From: JBBFMJ01 sp037441225
GTDB lineage: Bacteria; Acidobacteriota; Thermoanaerobaculia; UBA2201
Reading direction: 5' to 3'
Length of the DNA: 15,270 nucleotides
Assembly (NCBI GenBank): GCA_037441225.1
Contig: JBBISU010000077.1
Coordinates: 1 to 15,270, forward strand
Within the stretch, counting starts at the first letter, position 1; each line of letters opens with the position of its first letter. The position numbers and the translations under genes are program-made. This document shows, piece by piece, positions 5,518-14,700 of the stretch. Under the pieces are notes generated by a model. That model saw nothing but the letters and a program-made list of their open reading frames with translations, ran no database searches and had not been told where the DNA came from.

Positions 5518-7598
5518 TTTTCAAAAATTTTCAAATCAATTTCTTTTAGAATTTCTACAGAAGAAATTTCAACTGTCTGAAAGGGTTTTCCATCAACAAA
5601 TGCTTGAACTCTAAAAGGATATTTTAATCCATCAACTTCTTTATAATAAGAATAAACTTCTTCCACCTTTCCAAAACCTGTTTGTGTTTGCCCTGTATAC
5701 CTTAAAAATGAAATTTTTCCTTCTTTGTCAATTCCTAATTCAAAATCCTCTCCCAATCCTTTTACCAATAATACATCAACCCCTTCTTCTTCTTTTAAAA
5801 ATTGAAAATCTGCTTTCCTTTCTTTAAATTGTTTTAAAATGAATAAATAACCCCTTTCCAGATCCTCTTTTACAGTTGATGCAGGGAGATCTTGAATGTT
5901 TTCACCCATTTTCATCCAGGCAGTATTTCCATTTAATACTTGAACCATTGAACCCATTGGTGTATTTAATTCCAATTTAAATTTATCTGGATAATAACTT
6001 GTAGATGTAAAGTCCATTGAAAATTCACCCTGTGGCATAGAAGTTGTAATCTTCCCTTTAGTTTTAAAAATTTGTGTTTCATCTATTTTTTCACCACCAC
6101 TATAAAGATAAGCTCTTTTTAAAATTTCCAATCCTTTATTTAATGTTTCTTCTGTTGCTTTTGGTTTCTCTTCCCCTTTTGGTTTTGGAATAGTTATATC
6201 CCAATAATTTACCTTTCCCAAATCCTTTAATTTATCCTTCAATTCTTTTTCATTTCCAACGATATAAACTATAAAATCTTCAGGAAACCAGTATTTCTTT
6301 GCAACTCTGTCTATATCTTCTTTTTTTAGCTTTTCAATATTTTCTTTTGTCTTTTGAATAAAATCAGGTGGATAGCCATAAAATTCATAGATTAAAAGGC
6401 GTCTTATAATTTTATCTATTGTATCAAAATTAAAGACAAATTCATTTAAATAACTCTTCCTTTCCCTTTCAAGTTCTTCTTCTGTAACCCCATCTTTTTT
6501 TAAAATTTTAACTTCTTCAATTGTTGCCTTTATTGCTTCCACAACTGTTTCTGATTTTGTAAAGGTGTAAATTGTTGCTTCTCCTTTATGGGTGTAATCA
6601 GCATAAACTCCTCCATAAATTCCATAAGTTAGCCCTTTATCAGACCTTATGTGCTGAAATAAACGGGAAGAAAATCCATGCCCAAAGATCCTGTTTGCAA
6701 TTAAAAGGGCAAAATAATCTGGATTGTCCATTTGAATCCCCAGATGCCCCATCAAAATATATCCTTGATTTACATCTTCCTTGTTTGAAAAATATATTCC
6801 AGGGCTTATTTTTTCAGGGATTTTTGGAAAGGGAAGAACTTTTTGTCCCTTTGATTTCCAATCCTTAAAATATTTTTTAAGTAAATTTTCAATTTCTTTT
6901 TTATTTATATCTCCCCAGATTGCAAGGATTGAGTTTTCTGGGAAAATATAACTTTGATGAAAATCAAATAAATCTTTTTGCGTAATTGCATCAATTGTGT
7001 CATATTCTTCAATCCTTGCATAAGGATTCTCTTTTCCATACATAATTCTTGAAAATTCCCTGTAAGTTATGGACTGGGGCTCATCATTTCTCCTTGAAAT
7101 CACTGACTTTGCTTGAGACTTTGAAAGATCTATTTTTTCTTCCCTGAAAGCAGGAGAAGTTAAAATTTCAATGTATAGTGGAAAGACCTCTTGAAAATTT
7201 TCTGTCAAACAATTCAATGTAAGGTTTCCAGTTTCTTCTCCACCATAAGCTTCAATATAAGCAGAACGGGATTCAAGGAATTCATCAATTTCATCACCTG
7301 TCTTTGTTTTTGTTCCACCGGTCCTCCATACTTCAAAGAAAATAGAAGAAAGACCTATCTTTTCAGGTGGATCAAAGACAGAACCAGCTTTAAAGATCAT
7401 ATTTGCTTTAATAAGTGGAAGTTTGTGATCTTCTACAATCATAACTTTTAAGCCATTTGGAAGTGTAATTTTTTTAACTTCAGGGATCTTTATGTCTGGC
7501 AGTTTTGGATAAACAAAATTTTCAAAGGGTCTTTTTTCTTGAGAAAAAGAAACCAATGAAAAAATTAGAATAAATATAAAAAGATAAAACTTTTTCAT
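5514..7598 (-). CDS. Exported M16 peptidase-like subunit lacking zinc site, with LolA-like C-terminal domain
   Basis: A 694-residue exported protein. A signal peptide covers about residues 1-19 (cleavage near SFS-Q). M16 repeats span about 40-470. Where the zinc motif HxxEH belongs, after a conserved GL, it reads SIFFE (85-89), so this subunit cannot bind zinc. The Arg/Tyr pair typical of the partner subunit in M16B heterodimers is kept: SRLFQHIRSDKGLTYG with Arg318 and Tyr325. After a charged linker (about 471-484) comes an extra domain of about 210 residues. It includes PDKFKLEL, NGNTAWMKMG, and a final EVDGLKYPFRV...VEISSVEI segment, like LolA/outer-membrane sorting-type beta domains. It starts one base before the stop of the zinc-bearing M16 gene (TAATG) behind GGAGGT. 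The two products very likely form one complex in the periplasm. Confidence 0.9.
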   Translation of the reverse strand: MKKFYLFIFILIFSLVSFSQEKRPFENFVYPKLPDIKIPEVKKITLPNGLKVMIVEDHKLPLIKANMIFKAGSVFDPPEKIGLSSIFFEVWRTGGTKTKTGDEIDEFLESRSAYIEAYGGEETGNLTLNCLTENFQEVFPLYIEILTSPAFREEKIDLSKSQAKSVISRRNDEPQSITYREFSRIMYGKENPYARIEEYDTIDAITQKDLFDFHQSYIFPENSILAIWGDINKKEIENLLKKYFKDWKSKGQKVLPFPKIPEKISPGIYFSNKEDVNQGYILMGHLGIQMDNPDYFALLIANRIFGHGFSSRLFQHIRSDKGLTYGIYGGVYADYTHKGEATIYTFTKSETVVEAIKATIEEVKILKKDGVTEEELERERKSYLNEFVFNFDTIDKIIRRLLIYEFYGYPPDFIQKTKENIEKLKKEDIDRVAKKYWFPEDFIVYIVGNEKELKDKLKDLGKVNYWDITIPKPKGEEKPKATEETLNKGLEILKRAYLYSGGEKIDETQIFKTKGKITTSMPQGEFSMDFTSTSYYPDKFKLELNTPMGSMVQVLNGNTAWMKMGENIQDLPASTVKEDLERGYLFILKQFKERKADFQFLKEEEGVDVLLVKGLGEDFELGIDKEGKISFLRYTGQTQTGFGKVEEVYSYYKEVDGLKYPFRVQAFVDGKPFQTVEISSVEILKEIDLKIFEK

Positions 7599-9088
7599 TA
7601 TTTACCTCCTTCTTTATGCTCTAAGGTTGCAACACATCTGTTTTCTTCTTTAAAATATTCCTTTGCAACCCTCATAATATCTTCTTTTGTAACCTTTTCA
7701 ATTTCTTCTAACTCTTTTAGCAAATTTTTCCAAGTACCAGTTATTGCTTCATAATTTGCAAGTTGAGCTGCAATTCCCATATTTGATTGAAGTCCCCTTA
7801 TAAAATCTCCTTTTGCCCTTACCTTTACTCTTGCAAGTTCTTCGTCTGTTACTGGCTCATTTTTTAACTTTTCAATTTCTTCCAAAATTGCCTTTTCATT
7901 TTCTTCATTACTTTTTCCCTGCATTGGAACTGAATAAAATATAAAAAGCCCAGGATACTTTTTACCAGGAAGTCCTGTAAAAGCACCAGCATCAAGGGCA
8001 AGCTTTTCATCTCTGACCAATCTTTTATAAAGGCGGGAAGTCCTTCCTTCTCCTAATATATCTGTAATTGCATCAAAAACAGGTTCATCGGGGTGGTTAA
8101 AATCTCCTTTGTGGAAACCAAGGATTATAAATGGCTGGGAAGGATCATAAATTTTCACCCTCCTTTCACCTAATTGTTTTGGTTCTTCTGTTGTAACGGG
8201 AGGAGGGAGTGGCTTTTCTTCCAATCTTGAAAAATATTTCTCAATGATTGGCTTTGCCTTATCAGGATAGATATCACCTGCTATAACTAAAATCATATTA
8301 TTTGGATTATAATAAGTGCTATGAAATTTTTTTGCTTCTTCTCTTGTAACATTTAAAATATCAGACATATGCCCAACAACAAAAATTGCATAAGGATGAG
8401 CTCTATAACATAACCCTAAAAACTCTTCAAAGAGGCGTCCTGTTGGTTGGCTTTCAATGCCCATTCTCCTTTCTTCTGCTACAACATTTTTTTCAATATG
8501 AAATTCACGCAACACTGGATCTCTAAACCTTTCCGATTCCATATAAGCCCACAATTCTAATTTATTTGAAGGAAAACTATAATAATATTGTGTTTCATCA
8601 AAAGAAGTAGAAGCATTAAGTCCAGTGCAACCTTCTTTTTCAACAATTTCTGCAAATTCATTTGATTTAACATAGGACTTTGCTTCTTCCTTTGCCTTTT
8701 CAAATTCTTCTTCTAATAATTTTAATTTATTAGGATCTGCCAGTTTTCCTTTTGCTTTTTCTGCTTTTAAAGCAAGGTATGCCTTTTCTTCTTTTTCAAT
8801 TGCTTCCTTTTCTTTTTCCCAATCCTTTGTTCCAATTGTTGAAGTACCTTTAAATGCCATATGTTCAAAAATGTGTGCAAGGCCTGTTATTCCAACATGT
8901 TCATTTACAGAACCAACTTTTGCATAAGTTAGAGCAGAAAAAACTGGTGCTAAGTGGTTTTCATAAATAATTACCTTTAAACCATTTGAAAGTGTAAATT
9001 CAGTTACCTTTTTTTCAATTTCTTGAACTTCAAAGGAAAAAGAAAAAATTGAAAACAAAAAAATAAGTGCAAAAAACCTTTTAAACAT
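7598..9088 (-). CDS. Exported M16 zinc peptidase, catalytic subunit
   Basis: Insulinase/pitrilysin-family endopeptidase, 496 residues, with a signal peptide (about 1-19). The inverted zinc motif is HIFEH (72-76); the third ligand is Glu206 in EKNVVAEE, with the accessory Glu199 seven residues earlier. Between them lies an unusually long insertion: a Glu/Lys-rich helical, coiled-coil-like stretch at about 89-145, making the HxxEH-to-Glu spacing about 130 instead of about 77. The canonical NASTSFDETQYYY follows the insertion. In the second repeat the family Arg/Tyr pair is replaced (Val358, Leu365 in SRLYKRLVRDEKLAL), so substrate binding probably needs the partner encoded immediately downstream. 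The ATG has AAAGGAGGT upstream. It lies 42 nt after the DUF4139 gene and is coupled to the next gene by TAATG. Confidence 0.93.
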   Translation of the reverse strand: MFKRFFALIFLFSIFSFSFEVQEIEKKVTEFTLSNGLKVIIYENHLAPVFSALTYAKVGSVNEHVGITGLAHIFEHMAFKGTSTIGTKDWEKEKEAIEKEEKAYLALKAEKAKGKLADPNKLKLLEEEFEKAKEEAKSYVKSNEFAEIVEKEGCTGLNASTSFDETQYYYSFPSNKLELWAYMESERFRDPVLREFHIEKNVVAEERRMGIESQPTGRLFEEFLGLCYRAHPYAIFVVGHMSDILNVTREEAKKFHSTYYNPNNMILVIAGDIYPDKAKPIIEKYFSRLEEKPLPPPVTTEEPKQLGERRVKIYDPSQPFIILGFHKGDFNHPDEPVFDAITDILGEGRTSRLYKRLVRDEKLALDAGAFTGLPGKKYPGLFIFYSVPMQGKSNEENEKAILEEIEKLKNEPVTDEELARVKVRAKGDFIRGLQSNMGIAAQLANYEAITGTWKNLLKELEEIEKVTKEDIMRVAKEYFKEENRCVATLEHKEGGK

Positions 9089-9130
9089 ATTACCTCCTTT
9101 TCTTTAAAATACGAAAATTTTAATAAAAAG

Positions 9131-10537
9131 TTAACAATATTTTGTCCTTATTCTATAAACAAGTTTTGTCTCCCCATTTTTTGGAACTTTTACATTAAAA
9201 ATGACTTGAAATGCCTGATCCTTTTCATAAGGATGCGAATTTGAAAGCATTGTCCAATCACCTCCAATTGGCTCTATAACCTTTACAGTTATATCTTCTT
9301 CTTTGTGGTTTCTTAGAAAAATTTCATATTCCATTTCATAAATACAATTAGATATCACATTAAAACTCTTTTGTTTTCTTTCAGCTACAATATCAAAAGC
9401 TTTCCCAACTGAAAGTTTTATCATTTCATCCTTTGGAGTATGGTCAATTAAGTCCTCTCCTATGAATTGATCAGAGCCGTCAGTATCTTTTTGATAAACC
9501 CTCACAGTTCCTTTTGGAAGAGGGATCCCCAAATTATTCTTTTCTTCATTTTTAAATTTTAAGAGAACTTCTACTTTTTGAGTTTGATCACCTGTGTATC
9601 TTTGAGTATAATACCACTTTTCACCAGTTAAAAGATATTCTCTTTCAATTGGGATATTTTCTCCTTTTAGAAGTTCAATTTGCTTTTGTTGTTTATCATT
9701 TATGTTTGTTTTCCTTGTCATTGTATAAAGATGGTACTCAAAGAATGCTTTTTCCTCAAAAGAAGATTCTTTTGCTTTCATATAAACTTTCTCTTCGACA
9801 TAACCCAAATCTCTCCTTTCAGAAATAGTTTTAACATCCCCTGCAATTAGTTTTAAATTTGCATTTTTATAAGCTTTGCCTGAATTATTTATAAGAGTAA
9901 CCCATCCAGTCAAATTTCCTACATTTCCTTTTTCATTTAAAGATAAAACATAATCACAAAGCCAGTTCATTCCAGTGGCAAGGTAAGAAGCTTCTATAAC
10001 CCTCCTGCCTTTTTCACCTTCAAGTAAAATTACAAGAGTTGGTTTTGCATAAAGATTTTCTGGAACTTCTTGGTATTCTAAATAAGAATAAACTGGATTT
10101 GATAAAATTTTTCCATCTACTTCCCAAACTGTTCCTGCATTTGTTGATAAAAGTTTTGCTCTTGTTTTCTTTAAAAAAGTTGAATTATTTTCCATTACAT
10201 TTTGAACAAGGATTACTTCTTTCCCGAGGTATTTTTCCAAAAGTTTTTGGGGAGAAAGCAAATCATATTCATAGTTTTGTTCCAGCACTGTTAAGGGTTT
10301 CCCATTCTTAACATTGAAGGATAAGGTCTGGGACATTATTGTAGAAGGGACATCTACATAGTTTAAAAAATACTTTCCTGAATTTGAAAATTCAACTTCC
10401 CTTTCTTCTGTTACCAATGCTCTATTTGAATTGTAAACAGTCAAATAAATTTCCTTTTGTTGTTCGGCTGTGCTTATAATTTTTTCTTGTGAAAAAATGA
10501 GATAGGGAAAAAACAAAAAAATAAAAAATCTTTTCAT
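9131..10537 (-). CDS. Exported DUF4139 domain protein
   Basis: A 468-residue secreted or periplasmic protein of unknown function. The N-terminal 16 or so residues are a signal peptide ending IFSQ. The mature protein starts with a beta-rich domain containing YLTVYNSNRALVTEER and DVPSTIMSQTLSF. The diagnostic DUF4139 core follows: YLATGMNWLCDYVLSLN, LTGWVTLINNSGKAYKNANL and KLIAGDV. The C-terminal half includes LGIPLPKGTVRVYQKD and a final segment with WTMLSNSHPYEKD and VKVPKNGETKLVYRIR. The family is known from bacterial and archaeal envelopes, but no reaction is established to my knowledge. The ATG follows a perfect AGGAGGT. It lies 18 nt after the ABC gene and 42 nt before the M16 gene, which places it in the export/proteolysis operon. 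Confidence 0.9.
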   Translation of the reverse strand: MKRFFIFLFFPYLIFSQEKIISTAEQQKEIYLTVYNSNRALVTEEREVEFSNSGKYFLNYVDVPSTIMSQTLSFNVKNGKPLTVLEQNYEYDLLSPQKLLEKYLGKEVILVQNVMENNSTFLKKTRAKLLSTNAGTVWEVDGKILSNPVYSYLEYQEVPENLYAKPTLVILLEGEKGRRVIEASYLATGMNWLCDYVLSLNEKGNVGNLTGWVTLINNSGKAYKNANLKLIAGDVKTISERRDLGYVEEKVYMKAKESSFEEKAFFEYHLYTMTRKTNINDKQQKQIELLKGENIPIEREYLLTGEKWYYTQRYTGDQTQKVEVLLKFKNEEKNNLGIPLPKGTVRVYQKDTDGSDQFIGEDLIDHTPKDEMIKLSVGKAFDIVAERKQKSFNVISNCIYEMEYEIFLRNHKEEDITVKVIEPIGGDWTMLSNSHPYEKDQAFQVIFNVKVPKNGETKLVYRIRTKYC

Positions 10538-10555
10538 ATTACCTCCTAAAATTTT

Positions 10556-11731
10556 TTATATATCAAGTTCCCAATGGGTCTCAGGATTTATTATACCAAA
10601 AAATCTGTACCCTTCTGGTGGTTTAATTTCCAATCCCTTTTCAATTTCATAAATATTATATATGTGAAGCCCTTCTTCATCTGTCAAGAAAAAAGCAGGT
10701 TTATATTCTCCTTTAATTAATGGCAAAGAAGGAATTGAAAATTTACAAAAATAATTATTTTTTCCTTTAAGAGGTGGCAAATCAAGTGTTGTAGATGTAA
10801 ATATTTCAACTTCATCATTTCTAAATAAAACAAATCCCAATTTTAATGGTAAATTTTTATCTTCTGAAAAAATTTCAATTTCTGCTTGAAATTTTTCCTT
10901 AAAAGAAAAATTTTTTTTCTCTTCAATACCATTAGTAAATTTAATTTTTTTAAAAAAGGCAGGTGTTTTACCTTCTTCTCTTTCAAACTCTTTTGCCTTT
11001 TTTTGCTTTGAATTTAAATAGTTTTCATATTCATAAGCAACACTTTTTGCATCTGAAATTTTTGCAATTTCTCCCTTTTGAAGCCAGATTGCTCTATGGC
11101 AAAGGGAAGAAATATAATATAAAGCATGGCTTGATAAAATAAGAGTTTTTCCTTTCCTTTGTATTTCCCTTATCGAATCAATGCATTTTTTTTGAAAATA
11201 TCCATCCCCTACTGCAAGGGCTTCATCAATTATTAAAATATCTGGATTCACATTTATTGCCACGGCAAAGGCAAGGCGCATAACCATACCAGAAGAATAG
11301 GTTTTAACTGGTTGATCAATTGCTCCTCCCAATTCTGAATATTCAATAATTTTTGGAAGTGTCCTTTTCATATCTTCCTTAGATAAACCCAAAAGAGCTG
11401 AGTTTAAAATTGCATTATCCCTTCCAGAAAATTCAAAGTGAAAGCCCATCCCTAATTCTAAGATTGATGCAACTTTCCCCTTTTTTTCAACCCTCCCTTT
11501 TGTTGGATATGTGCATCCAGTTATTATCTTTAAAAGTGTTGACTTTCCAGCCCCATTTTCTCCTACAATTCCAAAGGATTCACCTTTTTCAATTGAAAAA
11601 TTTATATCCTTTAAAGCAATAATTTCTCTGTGTTTTTTCTTTCCAGTTAAAATTTCGAAAAACCTTGCTTTTTGTGATGGATATAATCTGTAAATTTTTG
11701 TTAAATTTTCAACTTCCAACAAATTTTCCAT
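10556..11731 (-). CDS. ABC transporter ATPase with Wzt-like C-terminal domain
   Basis: ATP-hydrolysing subunit of the polysaccharide-export (Wzt/TagH/RfbE) class, 391 residues. Walker A is GENGAGKST (57-65), the signature is YSSGMVMRL (145-153), Walker B is ILIIDEALAVGD (165-176) and the H-loop is SSHAL (200-204). ELGMGFHFEFSGRDN (92-106) is characteristic of this class. After a charged linker (about 240-258), residues 259-391 form a predicted beta-sandwich like the Wzt carbohydrate-recognition domain. The usual permease partner (Wzm type) is not next to it. There is no Shine-Dalgarno before the ATG; instead TATAAT ends six bases upstream, suggesting a leaderless mRNA. First gene of the operon leading to DUF4139, the M16 pair and M24. 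Confidence 0.93.
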   Translation of the reverse strand: MENLLEVENLTKIYRLYPSQKARFFEILTGKKKHREIIALKDINFSIEKGESFGIVGENGAGKSTLLKIITGCTYPTKGRVEKKGKVASILELGMGFHFEFSGRDNAILNSALLGLSKEDMKRTLPKIIEYSELGGAIDQPVKTYSSGMVMRLAFAVAINVNPDILIIDEALAVGDGYFQKKCIDSIREIQRKGKTLILSSHALYYISSLCHRAIWLQKGEIAKISDAKSVAYEYENYLNSKQKKAKEFEREEGKTPAFFKKIKFTNGIEEKKNFSFKEKFQAEIEIFSEDKNLPLKLGFVLFRNDEVEIFTSTTLDLPPLKGKNNYFCKFSIPSLPLIKGEYKPAFFLTDEEGLHIYNIYEIEKGLEIKPPEGYRFFGIINPETHWELDI

Positions 11732-11737
11732 TTAAAG

Positions 11738-11746
11738 ATTATAACA
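11738..11746 (-). promoter_or_regulatory. Extended -10 promoter for a leaderless ABC-gene mRNA
   Basis: The minus strand reads TGTTATAAT, an exact match to the extended -10 consensus TGnTATAAT, followed by CTTTAA and then the ATG of the ABC gene. With the hexamer at -12 to -7, transcription would start exactly at the A of the ATG (11731). The -35 position falls in the preceding terminator stem and is weak (TTTTAT at 11761-11766, spacer 17), as tolerated for extended -10 promoters. There is no Shine-Dalgarno. The first T of the motif is the last T of the terminator run. Confidence 0.6.
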
Positions 11747-11771
11747 AAAAAAGGCGGTTTATAAAACCGCC
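11746..11771 (-). terminator. Rho-independent terminator of the large exported protein gene
   Basis: An 8-bp perfect stem, GGCGGTTT paired with AAACCGCC (arms 11764-11771 and 11753-11760), closes a 3-nt loop. On the minus strand it is followed directly by seven T (11752-11746). It lies 27 nt after the TAG stop of the large surface-protein gene. On the plus strand only four T follow, and no plus-strand gene approaches, so it acts for the minus strand. A second weak inverted repeat (TTCTCT/AGAGAA) spans the stop codon at 11794-11810. Confidence 0.9.
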
Positions 11772-11797
11772 CTTTTCAAAGAAATATTATAACTTCT

Positions 11798-14700
11798 CTA
11801 TCTCAGAGAAGGAAGGATGAAAATTGGATCTGAGGTCTTGTTATCCACTTGGGAAATATAAGCAAAGGTCTTTGTTGTGCCTTCAACTACAATTGTATAA
11901 CCATCAAAGGTTGGTATGCTATTAAATTTATTTATCAAATCATTATAATTTATTTGAATTCCAGTCAATGGATTTTCCATATATTCGCTAAAACTTGATA
12001 GGAAATTACCCTCCTTTGAATACAATGAAACAGTTATTGTATTTGGATTTTTATCATCAGCATTTAAAATCCCCAGGTTTGCTCTAAAATTTTCATTTAT
12101 TGTAATTCCACTAAAATAAAGTTTTTTACCTGATAAAATTCCTCCATTTTCAAAATCAAGTCCTGAGACAAACTGGCCATAAGTTCCAGAGTTACCTAAA
12201 TCGTTATAAGTCCTTGCTGATACGACAGGATTTTTATCTACTGTTGTCTCAGAAGTTGCAACTATAAAACCAGCTTCGTTTTCAGAAAGCCCTGTAAATT
12301 CTGATAAGACATCTTCTATTATAGTTGTTCCACCTGGAGGAATCAAATCTGATATTATTGTCCTTGTAAAATTGTTATATCCATAGCGATAGTAAGTTAA
12401 TATTAGCTTTAAATCAGAAGAAGAGGGATTATAAACATTTAAATCAGTTCTCCAATTTGTATTTTCAGCACCCTTTGCATGAGCAACGCCCATAATTAAT
12501 GACTTTTTATTAGATTGTATTTGATCATTTATAAAGGAAGCATCGCCAGTTTTATTATCTACAACAGAACCCCAAGCAATAAAATCAGCTTTTGAATTTG
12601 ATTCAACTTTTACAATGAATTCACCAATTTCACCTTCAAGCCCTACTTTACTTACGATATCTTGAATTTGAGTTACATTATATGGAGCAAGGACTTTTGT
12701 GATTTTTGAACCAGCATCAAACCCGTTTGAATCAATTAAAGTAATTTCCAACTCATTATAACTTGGAGAAACATTTGCAAGTCCTATATTAGACCTATAA
12801 TTTGAGTTTTTCAACATTCCAACAAGATATGCAGGTATATCACCTGCTGTTCCTCTTGTTTTATTTGAAACAGGGATGCCTGGAACAAACTGCCCATAGG
12901 TCCCTTTATCTCCCTGATCATTATAAATCCTTGAAGAAACAAAAGGTGGTTTTTCAGAAGAAAATTCAATGAGGAGCCCTGCTAAAGGATATCCTCTAAA
13001 TTCTGGATAAGAAGCATTATCTAAAATATCTTTTATTGTTAATGAAGAGTTAGGAAATAAATCAATTTGAGTTTGTGGTGGTTCTTGATTTTCTTGGTCT
13101 GCTTTTAATAGTTTTAAAGTAAGACTTTGATTTTCAGATGAAGGGTTTTGTAAGAAAACATCTGTCTTCCAGAAAGTCCCTTCAGCTCCTGGAGAATGGA
13201 CAATGACTGGAATTGCTAAAGCTTGAAAATGTGTATGTGCAGAACCAACAGCAACAGAAAAATCAGGGTTTGTAATTGTTGCATTTTGAACTTCTATGTG
13301 AAATGGAATAGAATTTCCTTTAAATGAACTATCTAAATAAACTGTAAAGAGGGCTGTTCCTTCTTTTCCAGCCATTATTGTATAACTTCCTTGGGTATAT
13401 ATTTGAACTTTTTGCTCTGTTGTTGAAAGTGTTGCTTGTGCCTTAGATAAAGTTGATGTGCTTTCATTTTTTAATGTAACATAAAGGGATTGTGTCTTGC
13501 CTACTTCTAAATATTTCTTATCATATGTATCAACATAATATCCTTGATAACTTAAATTTACTGTTCCACCACCAGAAGAATAAACGATGATGGGAATTGT
13601 ACCTGGAAAAGATGAAGAAGAGCAAGAGGAAGAAATTGATAATGGGAAATAATAATTGCCTGTAGGAGCATCACCCGTTAAAGTAAACTGGAATGGTGTT
13701 GTATTCCTTGCTGATTTCCCTGCTTGAATTGTACCAAAATTTGCTGTACTTGTATTTAATGTAATATAATTTTCTTTGTTCGGATCTTTTGATATTGTGC
13801 CTTTAACGCTTGGGGCATCTGCATTCCCTGTATTTTGTATCTCAATTGTAAACTGAATTGTCTCCCCAGGATTTACTTTGCCATCTGAATTTGAATCAGA
13901 TGTTATTTGAAGAGAACCACTTTTATAAGATAAATTACATGATGTTGAAGGTGAAGGTTGCTCTTCTGATGCTTTAACTGAAAATTGTACTTCCTTTTCA
14001 AAATTATATCCAGGAATTGTAATTTTTAGCTTAAGTTTTGGACAAGTAGAATCGTCACCAGGACAAAAATCTTTTGATATAGAAACTTGAAAAGGCGGTG
14101 AATTATATCCATCTGCACCGGCATTTATTGTATAATAAGATTCTCCAAATAAAACAGAAACATTTGGATTGTTATCAGCTATTGAAAGTATTGCAGGTAT
14201 TGAATTAGCATTTGATGTACCAGTGTTTTTTAACTTAAAACTAAATTCAACACAACTTGTTCCATAATCACTTCCTTCATATATGTCCGGATGATCATTT
14301 GTACAATGGATACCGCAACCACAGTGTTTTTCATCTACGTAATCAAATTTTATATCTGATAAATCATGAGCAAACATATAAACCCAACAACCTTCATCTG
14401 ATGTAATTTCTGCTGTGAAATTTACCATTCCTGTTGCCCCTTCCGCAGTTGTGAATGTAAAGTCCTTATAAACAGTGGCATCCTTTACAATAGTTCCATA
14501 ATTTTGTTCATTTTGTATCCATTGAATCAATGTGTTTTCAGATGAAATTATAACATTTATATTATTCCCTGTTGCCTGTTCAATGTTTTTTAAATACAAC
14601 CTCAGGGTATAATTTAAATCATTTTTTGTCAAATTTGAGCTTTCCCTTTTTATAAAAGGATAACTGCTGCCAGTTCCACTTAAATCAACATTTAAGTATT

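Noticed and set aside
11801..13213. Recent tandem duplication or recombination hotspot at DNA level
   Set aside because: The module pairs match as proteins, but DNA identity is low by eye, so it is an old duplication.
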